Below the pieces are notes generated by a model. The model did no database searches. It saw only the letters and a list, made by a program, of their open reading frames with translations, and was not told the origin of the DNA. This document shows, one piece after another, positions 17,001-25,537 of a stretch of DNA of 64,000 bases; position 1 is the first letter of the stretch, and each line of letters begins with the position of its first letter. Source of the DNA: Ktedonobacterales bacterium. Its GTDB lineage: Bacteria > Chloroflexota > Ktedonobacteria > Ktedonobacterales > DATBGS01. The translations under genes and the position numbers were made by a program. Location of the stretch: positions 62,001 to 126,000 of the forward strand of contig DATBHW010000012.1 of NCBI GenBank assembly GCA_036557285.1. The letters are read 5' to 3'.

Positions 17001-17503
17001 TTGTCACTGCTGCGCCAGCCGAGCGCGCCGCCATCCTGGTGCGCCCGCGTGAGATCACGACGCTTGATACCGGCGCTTTCATCGACGCCTCGGTCACGAG
17101 CCTGCTGCAAGGCGGTCAGGCAAAACTGGCAGACATCAAAGCGGCGATTGAACGTGCGCGGGGCGTCACCATTCCAGACGCGGTGTTTATCCGCGCGGCA
17201 AAGCAGGCGGCATCTGAGGGCAAAATCCTGCTGCCGGAGGGCATTGAAAAACAGCCCGATACCGAGATTATCAAGCAGCACGTCCAGCCCAAGAAGACGC
17301 GCATCGCTGTCGAAGCCAGGCTCAATCTCAAAGCCCTCGCTGATCTCCCGCAGGCTGCGCAGGAGATCAGAAACAGCTTCCCAGACATGAACTTTGAGTT
17401 TCGGATCACCATCAGCGCCGAAGGCGAGGCGCTCACGCCTGAACAAGTAGAACAGCTCAATACCATCCTTGTCGGCATCAGCCCGCAGTTGCGCCTGAGC
17501 TAA
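14036..17503 (+). CDS. DUF499-type large P-loop ATPase (COG1483-like), defence cassette component
   Basis: An 1155-residue protein 14 bases after the methyltransferase stop, with an AAGGA ribosome site. Walker A is GGGKTHTL at 86-93; Walker B is LILIDETLMY near 226-235. The N-terminus (WHERCILREDVRSGRLELFE) and the segment after Walker A fit DUF499. The C-terminal half is charged and repetitive, with a final beta-rich domain resembling an ATP-cone-like or DUF-type end. Between Walker A and the next strand a Gly/Ala/Arg/His-rich loop may be another repeat-derived insertion. COG1743 and COG1483 genes are known neighbours in defence islands; the ATPase is presumably the motor or sensor. No separate restriction nuclease is visible downstream. 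Confidence 0.8.
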   Translation: MSIPAWHERCILREDVRSGRLELFEFAADLNLVRQGSAPPIYQQPQDFFSRTYPSGQMKLLVRQVTRRLSDLSDGKPVIRMQVAYGGGKTHTLIALLHLAEQGARAAGESAGARRPHAPAAEGAKLHDHPTVATFLTFADVSQLPRARVALLPFDKFNFQEGLTVYDAEGNSRTAYTPWGILAFQLGGAAGYAMVNDNPQEYSAPGEERLAELLALPQKRDGSGTLILIDETLMYCRDAYNARASTLGTLKDFFQRLTQAVGRTSKCALVASLVSSETEQHDATGIIILRELENIFGRVEENIEPVGRDDLPEVLRRRFFEQIPSEEERQTIANSISAALQNIPVRDSQKDQQAERRFRDSYPFHPELLDVLIQKWTLLSKFQRTRGALRLLGLALKEAAGHDSSPLIAPGAFLNYRGEPTTLSPALAELVKATDDGENWRPILEGETTRARTAQGQYPALHERQIEQAVIATFLHSQPRGKRAETPDLLGLLAYSGVDQISLIEGLKGWRGLSWFLVEGDDHFWQLDLTPNLNQMHAAAMDRVKGSDIEDEIHKRVSNAKTLTERPNDIPAHVLPRSPRDVEDRPDVRYLVLGPECAVTPEQPVSAEVNAFFGTTSGPNNPRTYKNALVALAPESSSLSGLRNQIKRALAWQLVQKSDDAARLSEAQQKKLQKELQDAERLIPGSVQATWSVLVAADEGGTIRGELLKIIPDKQNAAPFERIIHTLRESERLAPEKIDPDLLLPDSYFNLWRAGQTELRVIDLARSFGQFTRLPRLLRRRVLDESLRQGAQSGALVLRLVRSDGSVRTIWRQTPSEEDLHREELEIVPIKHATLTSLDPGLLVPGALGDLWPTPPNGGLTPEQINAYFAGRLAPRLDSTQTLDQALRTAVKDGLLLLQMSGESYYHESLPPDLALDGVKVLPAPQALKGGALGPVALPEAWAAGSTTIGRLLEALTAKEGTPVPWPILRDALLDGERQNTFSLDTAQLVTAAPAERAAILVRPREITTLDTGAFIDASVTSLLQGGQAKLADIKAAIERARGVTIPDAVFIRAAKQAASEGKILLPEGIEKQPDTEIIKQHVQPKKTRIAVEARLNLKALADLPQAAQEIRNSFPDMNFEFRITISAEGEALTPEQVEQLNTILVGISPQLRLS

Positions 17504-17777
17504 GATTGATAGCCCTTCCACCTTCCCCACTGCTCGCCATTAACAAGCTTCTTATAGACCTCAACTTCCAGAAGCATACGATCCTCTCATAATGGTTCTG
17601 ATGACAACGCAAAGCGGGCGCGTACATGTATTGTTGAGTACGTGCCTTTAGCATAGCATAAGAGGGCGCGTGGGAATATTGCGCGTGTGGCGCTCGCGCC
17701 GTGTTTCACCAGAGGGTGTTTGACTGGCTCAATGCCATCTTTTCGCCTGTGAGGGAAGCAGACGGCAGAAAAAACCT

Positions 17778-18560
17778 TCACCTTGCAAAAGGCAGGCGGC
17801 GGAATATGGGCTTGCGCCAGCGGAGTAGGGCAGCCACGCCAAGTCCGGTGAGAAGGGCCACGCCATGCAGGTCGCGCAGGACAACCAGCGCCAGCGCGGA
17901 GAGAAGGACCACTGCGAAGACGAAATAGGCGCTGGCAGAGGTGTCGGGCTTGCGCCTGAGCAGGCGCAGCAGGAGGTTGATGAGCAGCCCGCAGGCCAGC
18001 GCAGCGACGACGATACCGAACAACGCGTTGGCGATGAACACAGCGATGATGGCTTCCAGGGCCAGGACGGAGGCGAGGCCCAGCGCGTACAGGGAGGCGA
18101 GCAGGTAGAAGTCGCTGCGCTTGATTTGCCAGATTACTAAGCCGCCGATCAGCCCGCAAAGCGCGGTGGACGCGCCAGCGCCGTAGGGGTTCCAGGCATA
18201 ACCAGCGATATTACCGGCTAGCGCGGCGGCAAAGAAGAGGATGAGCCAGCGGCCTCGCCCCAGCAGCCGCTCGACCAGAGCGCCTACGAGGAAAAGGCCC
18301 AGGGCATCGTAGACGAAGTGCCAGAAGACCTCTCCATCAAGTACCAGCAGGGGCGATAGAATGCGCCACCCCTCGCCCGCTTCCAGCGCGGCAGGATCGC
18401 GCCGCAGGGCCAGGAACACTTCGGGAAAGAGGAGTTGGAGAACGGCTCCAATGGCGGTGATGAGCAAGAAGGAGAGTGTGAGCAGCGGCAGATAGCGCCG
18501 CTCCCCTCCTCTTGGAACAGGTGCTGCCTCTTTTTTTGAGAGGAAATCCTGAGGTTTCAT
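17778..18560 (-). CDS. Rhomboid-like membrane protein, probably without protease activity
   Basis: A 260-residue protein with about six or seven membrane segments. WHFVYDALGLFLVGALVERL matches the conserved His-Asn/Leu-Glu helix of rhomboids, and GAGASTALCGLIGG matches the GxSx motif with the catalytic serine. The histidine expected in a later membrane helix is missing: that helix reads AVFIANALFGIVVAALACGL. Known rhomboids cut membrane proteins with a Ser-His dyad, so this one is likely an inactive homologue that binds rather than cuts. Start at 18560 (ATG), with no clear ribosome site. Adjacent genes on the same strand are unrelated. Confidence 0.7.
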   Translation of the reverse strand: MKPQDFLSKKEAAPVPRGGERRYLPLLTLSFLLITAIGAVLQLLFPEVFLALRRDPAALEAGEGWRILSPLLVLDGEVFWHFVYDALGLFLVGALVERLLGRGRWLILFFAAALAGNIAGYAWNPYGAGASTALCGLIGGLVIWQIKRSDFYLLASLYALGLASVLALEAIIAVFIANALFGIVVAALACGLLINLLLRLLRRKPDTSASAYFVFAVVLLSALALVVLRDLHGVALLTGLGVAALLRWRKPIFRRLPFAR

Positions 18561-18717
18561 AAATCTGCTGGGAGGGAGAGGTGGTCATCGCTCTCCGGCT
18601 GATTTGACGACAAGACTCCCCCTGCTCATCGGCATAACTTGCCATGAACAGGGGGAACTATTTCTGGAGTAATTCTAGCACATCTGGCCTTAAGGGATTC
18701 CGGCGCTTGCCGACTCC

Positions 18718-19029
18718 TCAGGATATGGGAGCGCCGCCCATCTGCGGCTGCTGCCCCATCTGCGGCTGTTGTCCCATCTGGCCTGGCTGGCGCAGGCGGT
18801 GCTGCCCTGTCTGCACGATCCGCTCCAGTTCTTGCATCAAGTATTGCACCGCCTGTGAATCTCCCTGAGTCAGATATTGCCAGAGTTGGGCGCTCCCGCC
18901 GTCCTGCGCGTACTTGCGATATGCCTCCAGTCCTTGCATTTTGGTCTGGAGTACGGTGATGAGGTTATACACCTCGTTGCTAATGGGCGAGCCGATGTTC
19001 TGGCTTTGCGCTGGACTCGTTGCGCTCAT
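18718..19029 (-). CDS. Small helical protein of unknown function with Met/Gln/Pro repeat tail
   Basis: A 103-residue protein. The ATG at 19029 is chosen because GAAGGAG lies just upstream. The first ~75 residues are amphipathic helices (NEVYNLITVLQTKMQGLEAY, then QYLMQELERIVQTG); the tail repeats QMGQQPQ. The small helical-bundle look recalls proteins with ferritin-like or coat-F-like folds, but the metal ligands of those families are not seen. It ends downstream of an acyl-CoA dehydrogenase gene on the same strand, 138 bases after that gene's stop. Function not recognised. Confidence 0.6.
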   Translation of the reverse strand: MSATSPAQSQNIGSPISNEVYNLITVLQTKMQGLEAYRKYAQDGGSAQLWQYLTQGDSQAVQYLMQELERIVQTGQHRLRQPGQMGQQPQMGQQPQMGGAPIS

Positions 19030-19167
19030 AAGACATAACTCCTTCCCTGCGCGCACCCAAAAGGCGCGCTCGCATCTGTTCACAGTGGTGGGTTCTTGTC
19101 GGCCCACCGACGTTGAACTTTTTGGTCGCACGTCATGTGCCAGCAGATACCGCAAGCTCTGCAAGGG

Positions 19168-21081
19168 CTATGATTCACACAGGGCCAGAAGCTCTTCTGC
19201 GGCGCTGGCAGGGATAGGCGACCAGTCCATGATGGCGCGGAAGTAATCGAAGGCGGCGCGGTCCGTGTCGAAGCCGGGGCCATCAGGATGTGGATAGATG
19301 GCCCGGCGCAGGAAGCGCGCGGCCAGGAAAAGCTGGCGGTAGCTGTGGTCCTGGGCGGCCTGCGTCTCGGCCTCGTCCAGCAGGAGAGTGATACAAGCCA
19401 GTTGGCCCAGGCGGTCTACCAGACCGCGCAAGGGAAGCTGCCGGGCGTTGGCGTCCAGCGCGGCGGTTTTGGCAAACCTCGTTCCCAGGCGGTCCAGGGC
19501 GCGGCGGGTGAGCGCGGCGGCGCGGGCAACGGCTGGCTCGCGGAGCGCGGCCAGTTTCTCATCGAGCGCGGCAAAGAGGGTTACGCCTGAGCTACCCGCG
19601 CCTTCGCGGGTCATGGCGCGGGCAACGTCGAGGGCGACGATATTGCTGGAGCCTTCCCAAATGGCGTTGACATCGGCGTCGCGGACGATGCGGGCGTTGG
19701 GCCAATCCTCGATATAGCCGTTGCCGCCGCGCACCTCCATGCCTTCCTGCGCGACCCACTGCGAACGCTTGGAGATGTAGTATTTCACCAGCGGCGTCAG
19801 GATACGCAGCAGAGGCTGCGCTGATTGGTCGCCGTCATCAACGCGCTGAAGTGTCTGGACGGCGAAGAATTGCAGCGCCGCGCAGCTTTCTACTTCCAAT
19901 GTCAGGTCCAGCAGCATCTGCCGCATCAGCGGGAAGCTGTCCAGCGGCTGGCCCCAGGCCAGGCGGCCAGCGGCGTGCGTCTGCGATTCCAGCAGGGCGC
20001 GGCGCATCAAGGAGAGCGCGCCCAGGCCCGTCCAGACGCGGGTAAGGTTGAGCATCTCGGTCATCTGAATGAAGCCTTTGCCAGGGCCGCTGATGAGATG
20101 GGCAAAGGTGTCGTTGAAGGTGACTTCGCCGGAAGCCATCGAGCGCGTGCCTAGCTTGTCTTTTAGCCGGTTGATGGTGTAGCTGTTGCGTGTGCCATCG
20201 GGCAGGACGCGCGGGACCAGGAAAAGGCCCAGCCCTTTGGTTCCGGCGGGCGCGCCCTCTGGACGGGCCAGTGTCAGGATGACATCGGCGCAGGCGTTGC
20301 TGCAAAACCACTTATCGCCGCTCAGCCGCCAGCCATCAGGCGTTTCGCGGGCAATGGTGCGCGTGCCACCGCCGACATCGGAGCCGCCGTGTTTTTCGGT
20401 CAGGAACTCCGCGCCCGTGAAGAGGTCTTCGTAGCGGGTAGCGGTCAGGCGCGGCAGATAGCGCGCCTGTACGTCGGGAGGGGCATACATGAGCAGGACG
20501 CGCGAGAGGGTGTCGGTCATGGAGAGGGGGCAGAAGATACCACTTTCGGCCTGATTGCCGATGTAGGCGAGCGCGAACTTTACCAGATGCGGCCCGCGCT
20601 CCGGCCTTCGGCCCGGAGCGCTTGGCCTCTCCGGGTTCGGCCACTCTCGCTCCCGTTGGTCGCTCGCGCGCTCCGGCCAGCCCAGCACGCCATCGCGGTA
20701 GGACATGGCGGCGATGCCGAACTGCTCATAGAAGACGCGCCCCAGTTCGTGATAGGCCGGGTGAAAGACGATCTCGTCCACCCGCTGGCCGCGCTTGTCG
20801 AAGTTGATGAGTTGGGGCAAGTGCTTGTTGGCCTCGGCGGCGAGCGAGTCCAGGCGTTCGCCTGCCAGCTTGCCCAGGGCGCGCAGGTGTGGCTCTGCGC
20901 GGGCAAAGTCAGCGGGCGGCAGCATCCGGCGCAGCAAGAAGGCCAGATGTGGGTCGGCATCGTAATAGTTCACGCCGCGTGTATCGGGCATGGTCGGCTC
21001 ACCCGTTCCGGGTGTGGCGGCTGGAGCCGCCTGGGTAGACAACATAGTCTCTGGTCGGCTGGGGGCGCCGGATGCGGTCAT
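19168..21081 (-). CDS. AidB-like acyl-CoA dehydrogenase
   Basis: A 637-residue flavoprotein of the acyl-CoA dehydrogenase superfamily. The ATG at 21081 has a GAAAGAAGG site; longer in-frame starts lack one. Recognisable parts: PHLVKFALAYIGNQAESGIF followed by CPLSMTDT, LTEKHGGSDVGGGT, LSGDKWFCSNACAD, and the C-terminal helical domain with MEVRGGNGYIEDWPNARIVRD and NAIWEGSSNI. These are typical of AidB and its relatives. An Arg/Pro-rich segment (about 20594-20680) just before PHLVK looks inserted and contains a CGCTCCGG...CCGGAGCG hairpin. Likely an FAD-dependent dehydrogenase of branched or long acyl chains, or an AidB-like stress protein; the substrate cannot be told. Confidence 0.85.
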   Translation of the reverse strand: MTASGAPSRPETMLSTQAAPAATPGTGEPTMPDTRGVNYYDADPHLAFLLRRMLPPADFARAEPHLRALGKLAGERLDSLAAEANKHLPQLINFDKRGQRVDEIVFHPAYHELGRVFYEQFGIAAMSYRDGVLGWPERASDQREREWPNPERPSAPGRRPERGPHLVKFALAYIGNQAESGIFCPLSMTDTLSRVLLMYAPPDVQARYLPRLTATRYEDLFTGAEFLTEKHGGSDVGGGTRTIARETPDGWRLSGDKWFCSNACADVILTLARPEGAPAGTKGLGLFLVPRVLPDGTRNSYTINRLKDKLGTRSMASGEVTFNDTFAHLISGPGKGFIQMTEMLNLTRVWTGLGALSLMRRALLESQTHAAGRLAWGQPLDSFPLMRQMLLDLTLEVESCAALQFFAVQTLQRVDDGDQSAQPLLRILTPLVKYYISKRSQWVAQEGMEVRGGNGYIEDWPNARIVRDADVNAIWEGSSNIVALDVARAMTREGAGSSGVTLFAALDEKLAALREPAVARAAALTRRALDRLGTRFAKTAALDANARQLPLRGLVDRLGQLACITLLLDEAETQAAQDHSYRQLFLAARFLRRAIYPHPDGPGFDTDRAAFDYFRAIMDWSPIPASAAEELLALCES

Positions 21082-21316
21082 GGCAAGCCTTCTTTCCTGG
21101 CAGTTGAGCAAGTCTATCTTGCATCGCGCTGCTTGGCCGCTGCACTCAGGGGATACGTTCTTTCTTCGAGTATAGCATAGCGCGTGCGGCTTCCGGGTGT
21201 TGCTGGCTAACGCGGCTGGGCGCTCCTGGCGCAAAAGTTGCACGAGAAAGAGTCGTGTACAGATGCTCATGTTGAACCAGAGGTTGAACCATACAGAGAA
21301 GAGGAGCTTACATGAC

Positions 21317-22528
21317 ATGAAAGCCGTTGTCTTTCATGGAGTTGGGGATATTCGCCTGGATGATGTCCCTGAACCTACATTGAAGGAGCCAACCGACGCG
21401 ATTGTTCGCCTGACTGCGAGCGCCATCTGTGGGACTGATCTGCATATGGTGCGCGGGACAATGCCAGGGATGGTCCCTGGCACGATTCTAGGCCATGAAG
21501 GGGTAGGTGTGGTCGAGGATTTTGGGCCAGAAGTGCGTAACCTCAAGCGCGGCGAGCGGGTGGTTATTGCCGCGACAATTGCTTGCGGTGTTTGCTCGTA
21601 CTGTCGGGTGGGCTACTTTGCCATGTGCGACAAAGCCAACCCGAACGGACCCCAGGCGGGCGGAGCCTTCTTTGGCGGGCCGAAAGAATCGGGGGCGTTC
21701 AATGGCCTTCAGGCGGAACGGGCGCGCATTCCCTATGCGAACGTGGGGCTGGTCAAGCTGCCGGATGAGGTGAGCGACGAGGATGCGATTATCCTCTCGG
21801 ACATCTTTCCTACCGGCTACTTTGGGGCCAAATTGGCTGAGATTGCCCCTGGGAACAGCGTAGCGGTTTTTGGCTGCGGGCCTGTCGGCCAGTGCGCCAT
21901 TGCCAGTGCCAGGCTTTTAGGGGCTGGGCGTATCCTGGCAATTGACAACAACCCGTCTCGGCTCGATGTGGCGCGTCGGCAGGGGGCCGAGGCCATCAAT
22001 TTTGATGCGGAAAATCCGGTGCAGGTCATCCGTGATCTCACCGCTGGCATTGGCGTTGACCGCGCGATAGATGCCGTTGGCGTGGACGCGAGCCGCCCGC
22101 ACAGCGGCCCCGCTGCCGGACAGATGCAGCAGCGCGCGCAGGAGTTCCAGCAAGAGGTACAGGAGATTGCGCCTGTGGTTCACCCCAGCAACGGCAACTG
22201 GCGACCCGGCGACGCGCCCCCGCTGGCGCTGGAGTGGGCGGTGCAAGGGCTGGCGAAAGCAGGTACGCTTTCGATTATCGGCATCTATCCCCAGACGGAC
22301 CGCTTCTTCCCAATCGGTCTGGCGATGAACCGGAACCTGACGGTAAATATGGGGAATTGCCACCACCGCAAGTATCTCCCCAGGCTGGTTGATCTGGTGC
22401 GCAACGGCACCATCAAGCCGAGCCAGATCATCAGCCAGCAAAAGCCGCTGCATTCCGCCGTTGAAGCCTATAAGGCATTTGACGAGCATAAAGAGGGATG
22501 GGTCAAGGTGGAGCTTCAGCCCGCCTGA
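21317..22528 (+). CDS. Zinc-dependent alcohol dehydrogenase (FdhA-like medium-chain family)
   Basis: A 403-residue protein. The ATG at 21317 follows GAGGAG by 10 bases. It has catalytic zinc ligands (Cys38 in ICGTDLH, His in GHEGVGVVE), the structural zinc lobe CGVCSYCRVGYFAMC, and a Rossmann motif GCGPVGQCA. About 40 residues rich in Gln/Glu after DAVGVD form an insertion resembling the one in glutathione-independent formaldehyde dehydrogenases. Likely an NAD(P)-dependent alcohol or formaldehyde oxidation enzyme in the cytoplasm. It is monocistronic: a strong hairpin follows at 22574-22611. Confidence 0.9.
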   Translation: MKAVVFHGVGDIRLDDVPEPTLKEPTDAIVRLTASAICGTDLHMVRGTMPGMVPGTILGHEGVGVVEDFGPEVRNLKRGERVVIAATIACGVCSYCRVGYFAMCDKANPNGPQAGGAFFGGPKESGAFNGLQAERARIPYANVGLVKLPDEVSDEDAIILSDIFPTGYFGAKLAEIAPGNSVAVFGCGPVGQCAIASARLLGAGRILAIDNNPSRLDVARRQGAEAINFDAENPVQVIRDLTAGIGVDRAIDAVGVDASRPHSGPAAGQMQQRAQEFQQEVQEIAPVVHPSNGNWRPGDAPPLALEWAVQGLAKAGTLSIIGIYPQTDRFFPIGLAMNRNLTVNMGNCHHRKYLPRLVDLVRNGTIKPSQIISQQKPLHSAVEAYKAFDEHKEGWVKVELQPA

Positions 22529-22573
22529 TACCCTGTTGCAGCCAACCAGGGCGCTAGTTGAGTAGCTCTGATC

Positions 22574-22611
22574 AGGAGCCGCGTTTTAGCAGAGTGCGAA
22601 ACGCGGCTCCT
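22574..22611 (+). terminator. Rho-independent-like terminator after the alcohol dehydrogenase gene
   Basis: A 13-base perfect stem (22574-22586 with 22599-22611, AGGAGCCGCGTTT and its complement) and a 12-base loop, 45 bases after the stop codon. The downstream flank is only moderately T-rich. Confidence 0.7.
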
Positions 22612-22634
22612 GGTCTGTACTACCCTCTTTGGAA

Positions 22635-22640
22635 TATAAT
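22635..22640 (+). promoter_or_regulatory. Possible -10 element upstream of the 2-oxoglutarate dehydrogenase operon
   Basis: TATAAT lies between the upstream terminator and the E1 start, about 65 bases before the ATG. No good -35 hexamer is seen at the right distance, so this is a tentative call. Confidence 0.4.
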
Positions 22641-22705
22641 GAAGAGAGAGCATTCGAGACGAGACAGACAATAGAAACGTCTCGCGGAGGGGCATCACCT
22701 TTCCA

Positions 22706-25537
22706 ATGGTTAATGAATTAGCGTCGTTTTACGGGCCAAATGCGGGCTATGTGCTGGAACTCTACGAACGCTACCAGCGCGATCCAGCTTCGGTGGACCC
22801 GGAGACGCGAGCGGTTTTCGAGGGCTGGTCTGCCGAAGGCGCGGAAGCGCCAGCCGCGCCGCCGACTATTTTTGTCGCGGCTCCCTCGGAGCCGCCAGCA
22901 TTTACTATTCAACATGTGATCGGAGCAACGGCGCTGGCGCATGGCATCCGCGCGCGCGGCCACCTGGGCGCGCACCTGGACCCGCTGGGTACGCCGCCTC
23001 TGGGCGATCCGGCGCTCCTGTTGGAGACGTATGGGCTGACCGAAGCCAATCTGGCCGCGCTGCCGCCGGATGTGGTCGGCGGGCATGCCGCTGAGGGCGC
23101 GCGCAATGCGCTGGAAGCGATCAATCGGGTGCGCGCGATGTATTCTGGCACGATCAGTTACGAGTTCGATCAGGTCAAAAGCCCCGACGAGCGCGGTTGG
23201 CTGCGCGATGCGGTGGGGCTGGCGCTCTATCGCCAGGAGCTTGATCCGGCAGCGAAGCGCGAACTGCTGGAGCGGCTGGCAGAGGTCGAAGCCTTTGAGC
23301 GTTATCTGCACCAGACGTTTCCCGGCCAGAAGCGTTTTTCAATTGAAGGCGTGGACGCGCTTGTGCCGATGCTGGATGAGATCATCGGGCAGGCAATGGA
23401 CACGGGTACGCGCGAGGTTGCGATGGGTATGGCGCATCGGGGCCGCCTCAATGTGCTGGCGCATATCCTCGAAAAGCCCTACATGGCTATTCTCTCGGAG
23501 TTTATGCACCCCAGGTACGAGGAGCGCACGCCTGCTTCGGAGATGGCAGATGGAGGCTGGACGGGCGACGTGAAGTATCACCTGGGGGCCGAGCGGCTGC
23601 ACCGCGAGAGCGCCGCTGGCATTCAGCTTTTGCTGGCCTCTAACCCCAGCCATCTTGAGTTTGTGAATCCGGTGGTGGAGGGGATGGCCCGCGCCGCGCA
23701 GGAGGACCGCGATCAACCGGGCTTCCCGACGCAGCATGTGGACCGCGCGCTGCCCATCCTGATTCACGGTGATGCGGCTTTCCCCGGCGAGGGTATTGTG
23801 GCGGAAACGCTGAACCTCTGGCGGCTGCCCGGCTATTATACCGGCGGCACAATTCATATCATCACCAATAACCAGCTTGGGTTTACGACGGAAGCTGAAG
23901 AGGGGCGTTCCACGCACTTTGCCAGCGATCTTGCCAAGGGCTTTGAGGTTCCGATTGTGCATGTCAACGCGGATGATCCCGAAGCCTGCCTGACGGCGGC
24001 GCGGCTGGCGTATGGCTGGCGGAGCCGCTTCCATAAAGATATTCTGGTGGAGCTGGTGGGCTACCGGCGCTGGGGGCATAACGAAGGCGACGAACCGGCT
24101 TTTACGCAGCCGCAGATGTATGAGGTCATCCGCGCGCATCCGACGGTGCGTGCGCTTTATGCGCAGAAGCTGGAGCAGGAAGGCACCATTGACCACGAAG
24201 CCGCCGAAGAGATGATGAAGGCGGCCCTGGCCCGCATGGACAAAGCCAAACATGAAGCCGAGCAGGGGCATATCGAGGCGACTACTGTTGGGGCCGCCGA
24301 AACCAACGGGCGCTACGGCGGCTTCAAGATGCTGCCACCTGTGTCGGCAGAGCAAGTGACGCGCTGGACCGAAGAACTGCTGAAGCGCCCGGAAGGCTTC
24401 ACGCCGAACGCCAAGTTGGAGCGGCTGCTTCAGCGTTATCGCCACGCGCTGGAGGAGGGCGGCATTGATTGGGGGCAGGCCGAGGCGCTGGCCTTCGCGT
24501 CCATTCTGGCGGAGGGCATCCCCATTCGGCTGACGGGGCAGGATACCGAGCGTGGTACGTTCAGCCATCGGCATGCGGTGCTGCACGATGAGCAGACAGG
24601 CAAGACCTACATCCCGCTTCAGCATCTTTCTACAGATCGTGCCTCGTTTGCCATCTATAACAGCCCGCTTTCTGAGGCGGGCGTGCTGGGCTTTGAGTAT
24701 GGCTACAGCATTCACGCCCCCGAAGGCGCGCTGGTGCTGTGGGAAGCGCAGTTTGGCGATTTCGCCAACTCCGGCCAGGTGATGATCGATCAGTTTATCG
24801 CCTCGGCTCGCGCCAAGTGGCGGCAGGAGCCGTCGCTGACGCTGCTGCTGCCGCATGGCTACGAGGGGCAGGGGCCAGAGCATTCCAGCGCGCGGCTGGA
24901 GCGTTATCTTCAGCTTGCCGCTGAGGATAACCTGCGGGTCGCCAACTGCTCCACTTCGGCGCAGTATTATCATCTGCTGCGGCTGCACGCGGCGTATCTG
25001 AGCTATGATCCGCGCCCGCTGATCATTATGACGCCCAAGAGCCTGCTGCGCCATCCGCATTCGGCGTCGCGTCTGGAAGAGTTGACGGAAGGCGAGTTTC
25101 AGCCAGTGATTGATGACGAACTGGCGCGCGATCACGTGGAAAGCGTCACGCGCGTGGTAGCCTGCGCTGGCAAAGTCTCGATTGATCTGCTGACCAGCCA
25201 GGAGCGCGCCGAAGCGGAAGAGGTGGCAATCGTGCGCGTGGAATCGCTCTATCCGTTCCCGGAGGAAGAACTGGCGCAGGTTCTGGCCGGATACCCGCGC
25301 CTGCGCGAGTTGGTCTGGACGCAGGAAGAGCCAGAGAATATGGGCGCGTGGACGTTTGTCGCGCCGAAGCTGCAAGCTCTCGTCAATCGTGGCGTGAAGG
25401 TCAGCGTTATCAGCCGCCCGGAGCGCGCCAGCCCAGCCGAGGGTCTAATGGAACTGCACCAGGCTGAGCAGCAGCGTATTATCACGCAAGCATTGAAAGC
25501 GCCGGTCAGGCAGCGTGGAGGCCGCCATGTCAGTTGA
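22706..25537 (+). CDS. sucA: 2-oxoglutarate dehydrogenase E1 component
   Basis: A 943-residue thiamine-diphosphate enzyme of normal length for the family. The N-terminus [20 protein letters not shown] is the E2-binding region. Active-site segments include [27 protein letters not shown], the ThDP/metal motif [10 protein letters not shown]...NNQLGFTT, and the C-terminal HEGQ-like region [16 protein letters not shown]. It decarboxylates 2-oxoglutarate and passes succinyl groups to the lipoyl arm of E2 in the TCA cycle. The E2 gene overlaps its end by 11 bases, so the two are coupled. No E3 (lpd) or succinyl-CoA synthetase genes are nearby. GGAGGGG precedes the ATG at a rather long spacing. Confidence 0.95.
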   Translation: MVNELASFYGPNAGYVLELYERYQRDPASVDPETRAVFEGWSAEGAEAPAAPPTIFVAAPSEPPAFTIQHVIGATALAHGIRARGHLGAHLDPLGTPPLGDPALLLETYGLTEANLAALPPDVVGGHAAEGARNALEAINRVRAMYSGTISYEFDQVKSPDERGWLRDAVGLALYRQELDPAAKRELLERLAEVEAFERYLHQTFPGQKRFSIEGVDALVPMLDEIIGQAMDTGTREVAMGMAHRGRLNVLAHILEKPYMAILSEFMHPRYEERTPASEMADGGWTGDVKYHLGAERLHRESAAGIQLLLASNPSHLEFVNPVVEGMARAAQEDRDQPGFPTQHVDRALPILIHGDAAFPGEGIVAETLNLWRLPGYYTGGTIHIITNNQLGFTTEAEEGRSTHFASDLAKGFEVPIVHVNADDPEACLTAARLAYGWRSRFHKDILVELVGYRRWGHNEGDEPAFTQPQMYEVIRAHPTVRALYAQKLEQEGTIDHEAAEEMMKAALARMDKAKHEAEQGHIEATTVGAAETNGRYGGFKMLPPVSAEQVTRWTEELLKRPEGFTPNAKLERLLQRYRHALEEGGIDWGQAEALAFASILAEGIPIRLTGQDTERGTFSHRHAVLHDEQTGKTYIPLQHLSTDRASFAIYNSPLSEAGVLGFEYGYSIHAPEGALVLWEAQFGDFANSGQVMIDQFIASARAKWRQEPSLTLLLPHGYEGQGPEHSSARLERYLQLAAEDNLRVANCSTSAQYYHLLRLHAAYLSYDPRPLIIMTPKSLLRHPHSASRLEELTEGEFQPVIDDELARDHVESVTRVVACAGKVSIDLLTSQERAEAEEVAIVRVESLYPFPEEELAQVLAGYPRLRELVWTQEEPENMGAWTFVAPKLQALVNRGVKVSVISRPERASPAEGLMELHQAEQQRIITQALKAPVRQRGGRHVS

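Noticed and set aside
22620-22705. Riboswitch upstream of the sucA gene
   Set aside because: Only a short leader with a TATAAT and a ribosome site is seen; no known aptamer pattern or anti-terminator pairing was found.
23339-25375. A 678-codon minus-strand open frame inside sucA
   Set aside because: Antisense shadow of the E1 gene; Arg/Gln/His-rich with no recognisable fold.
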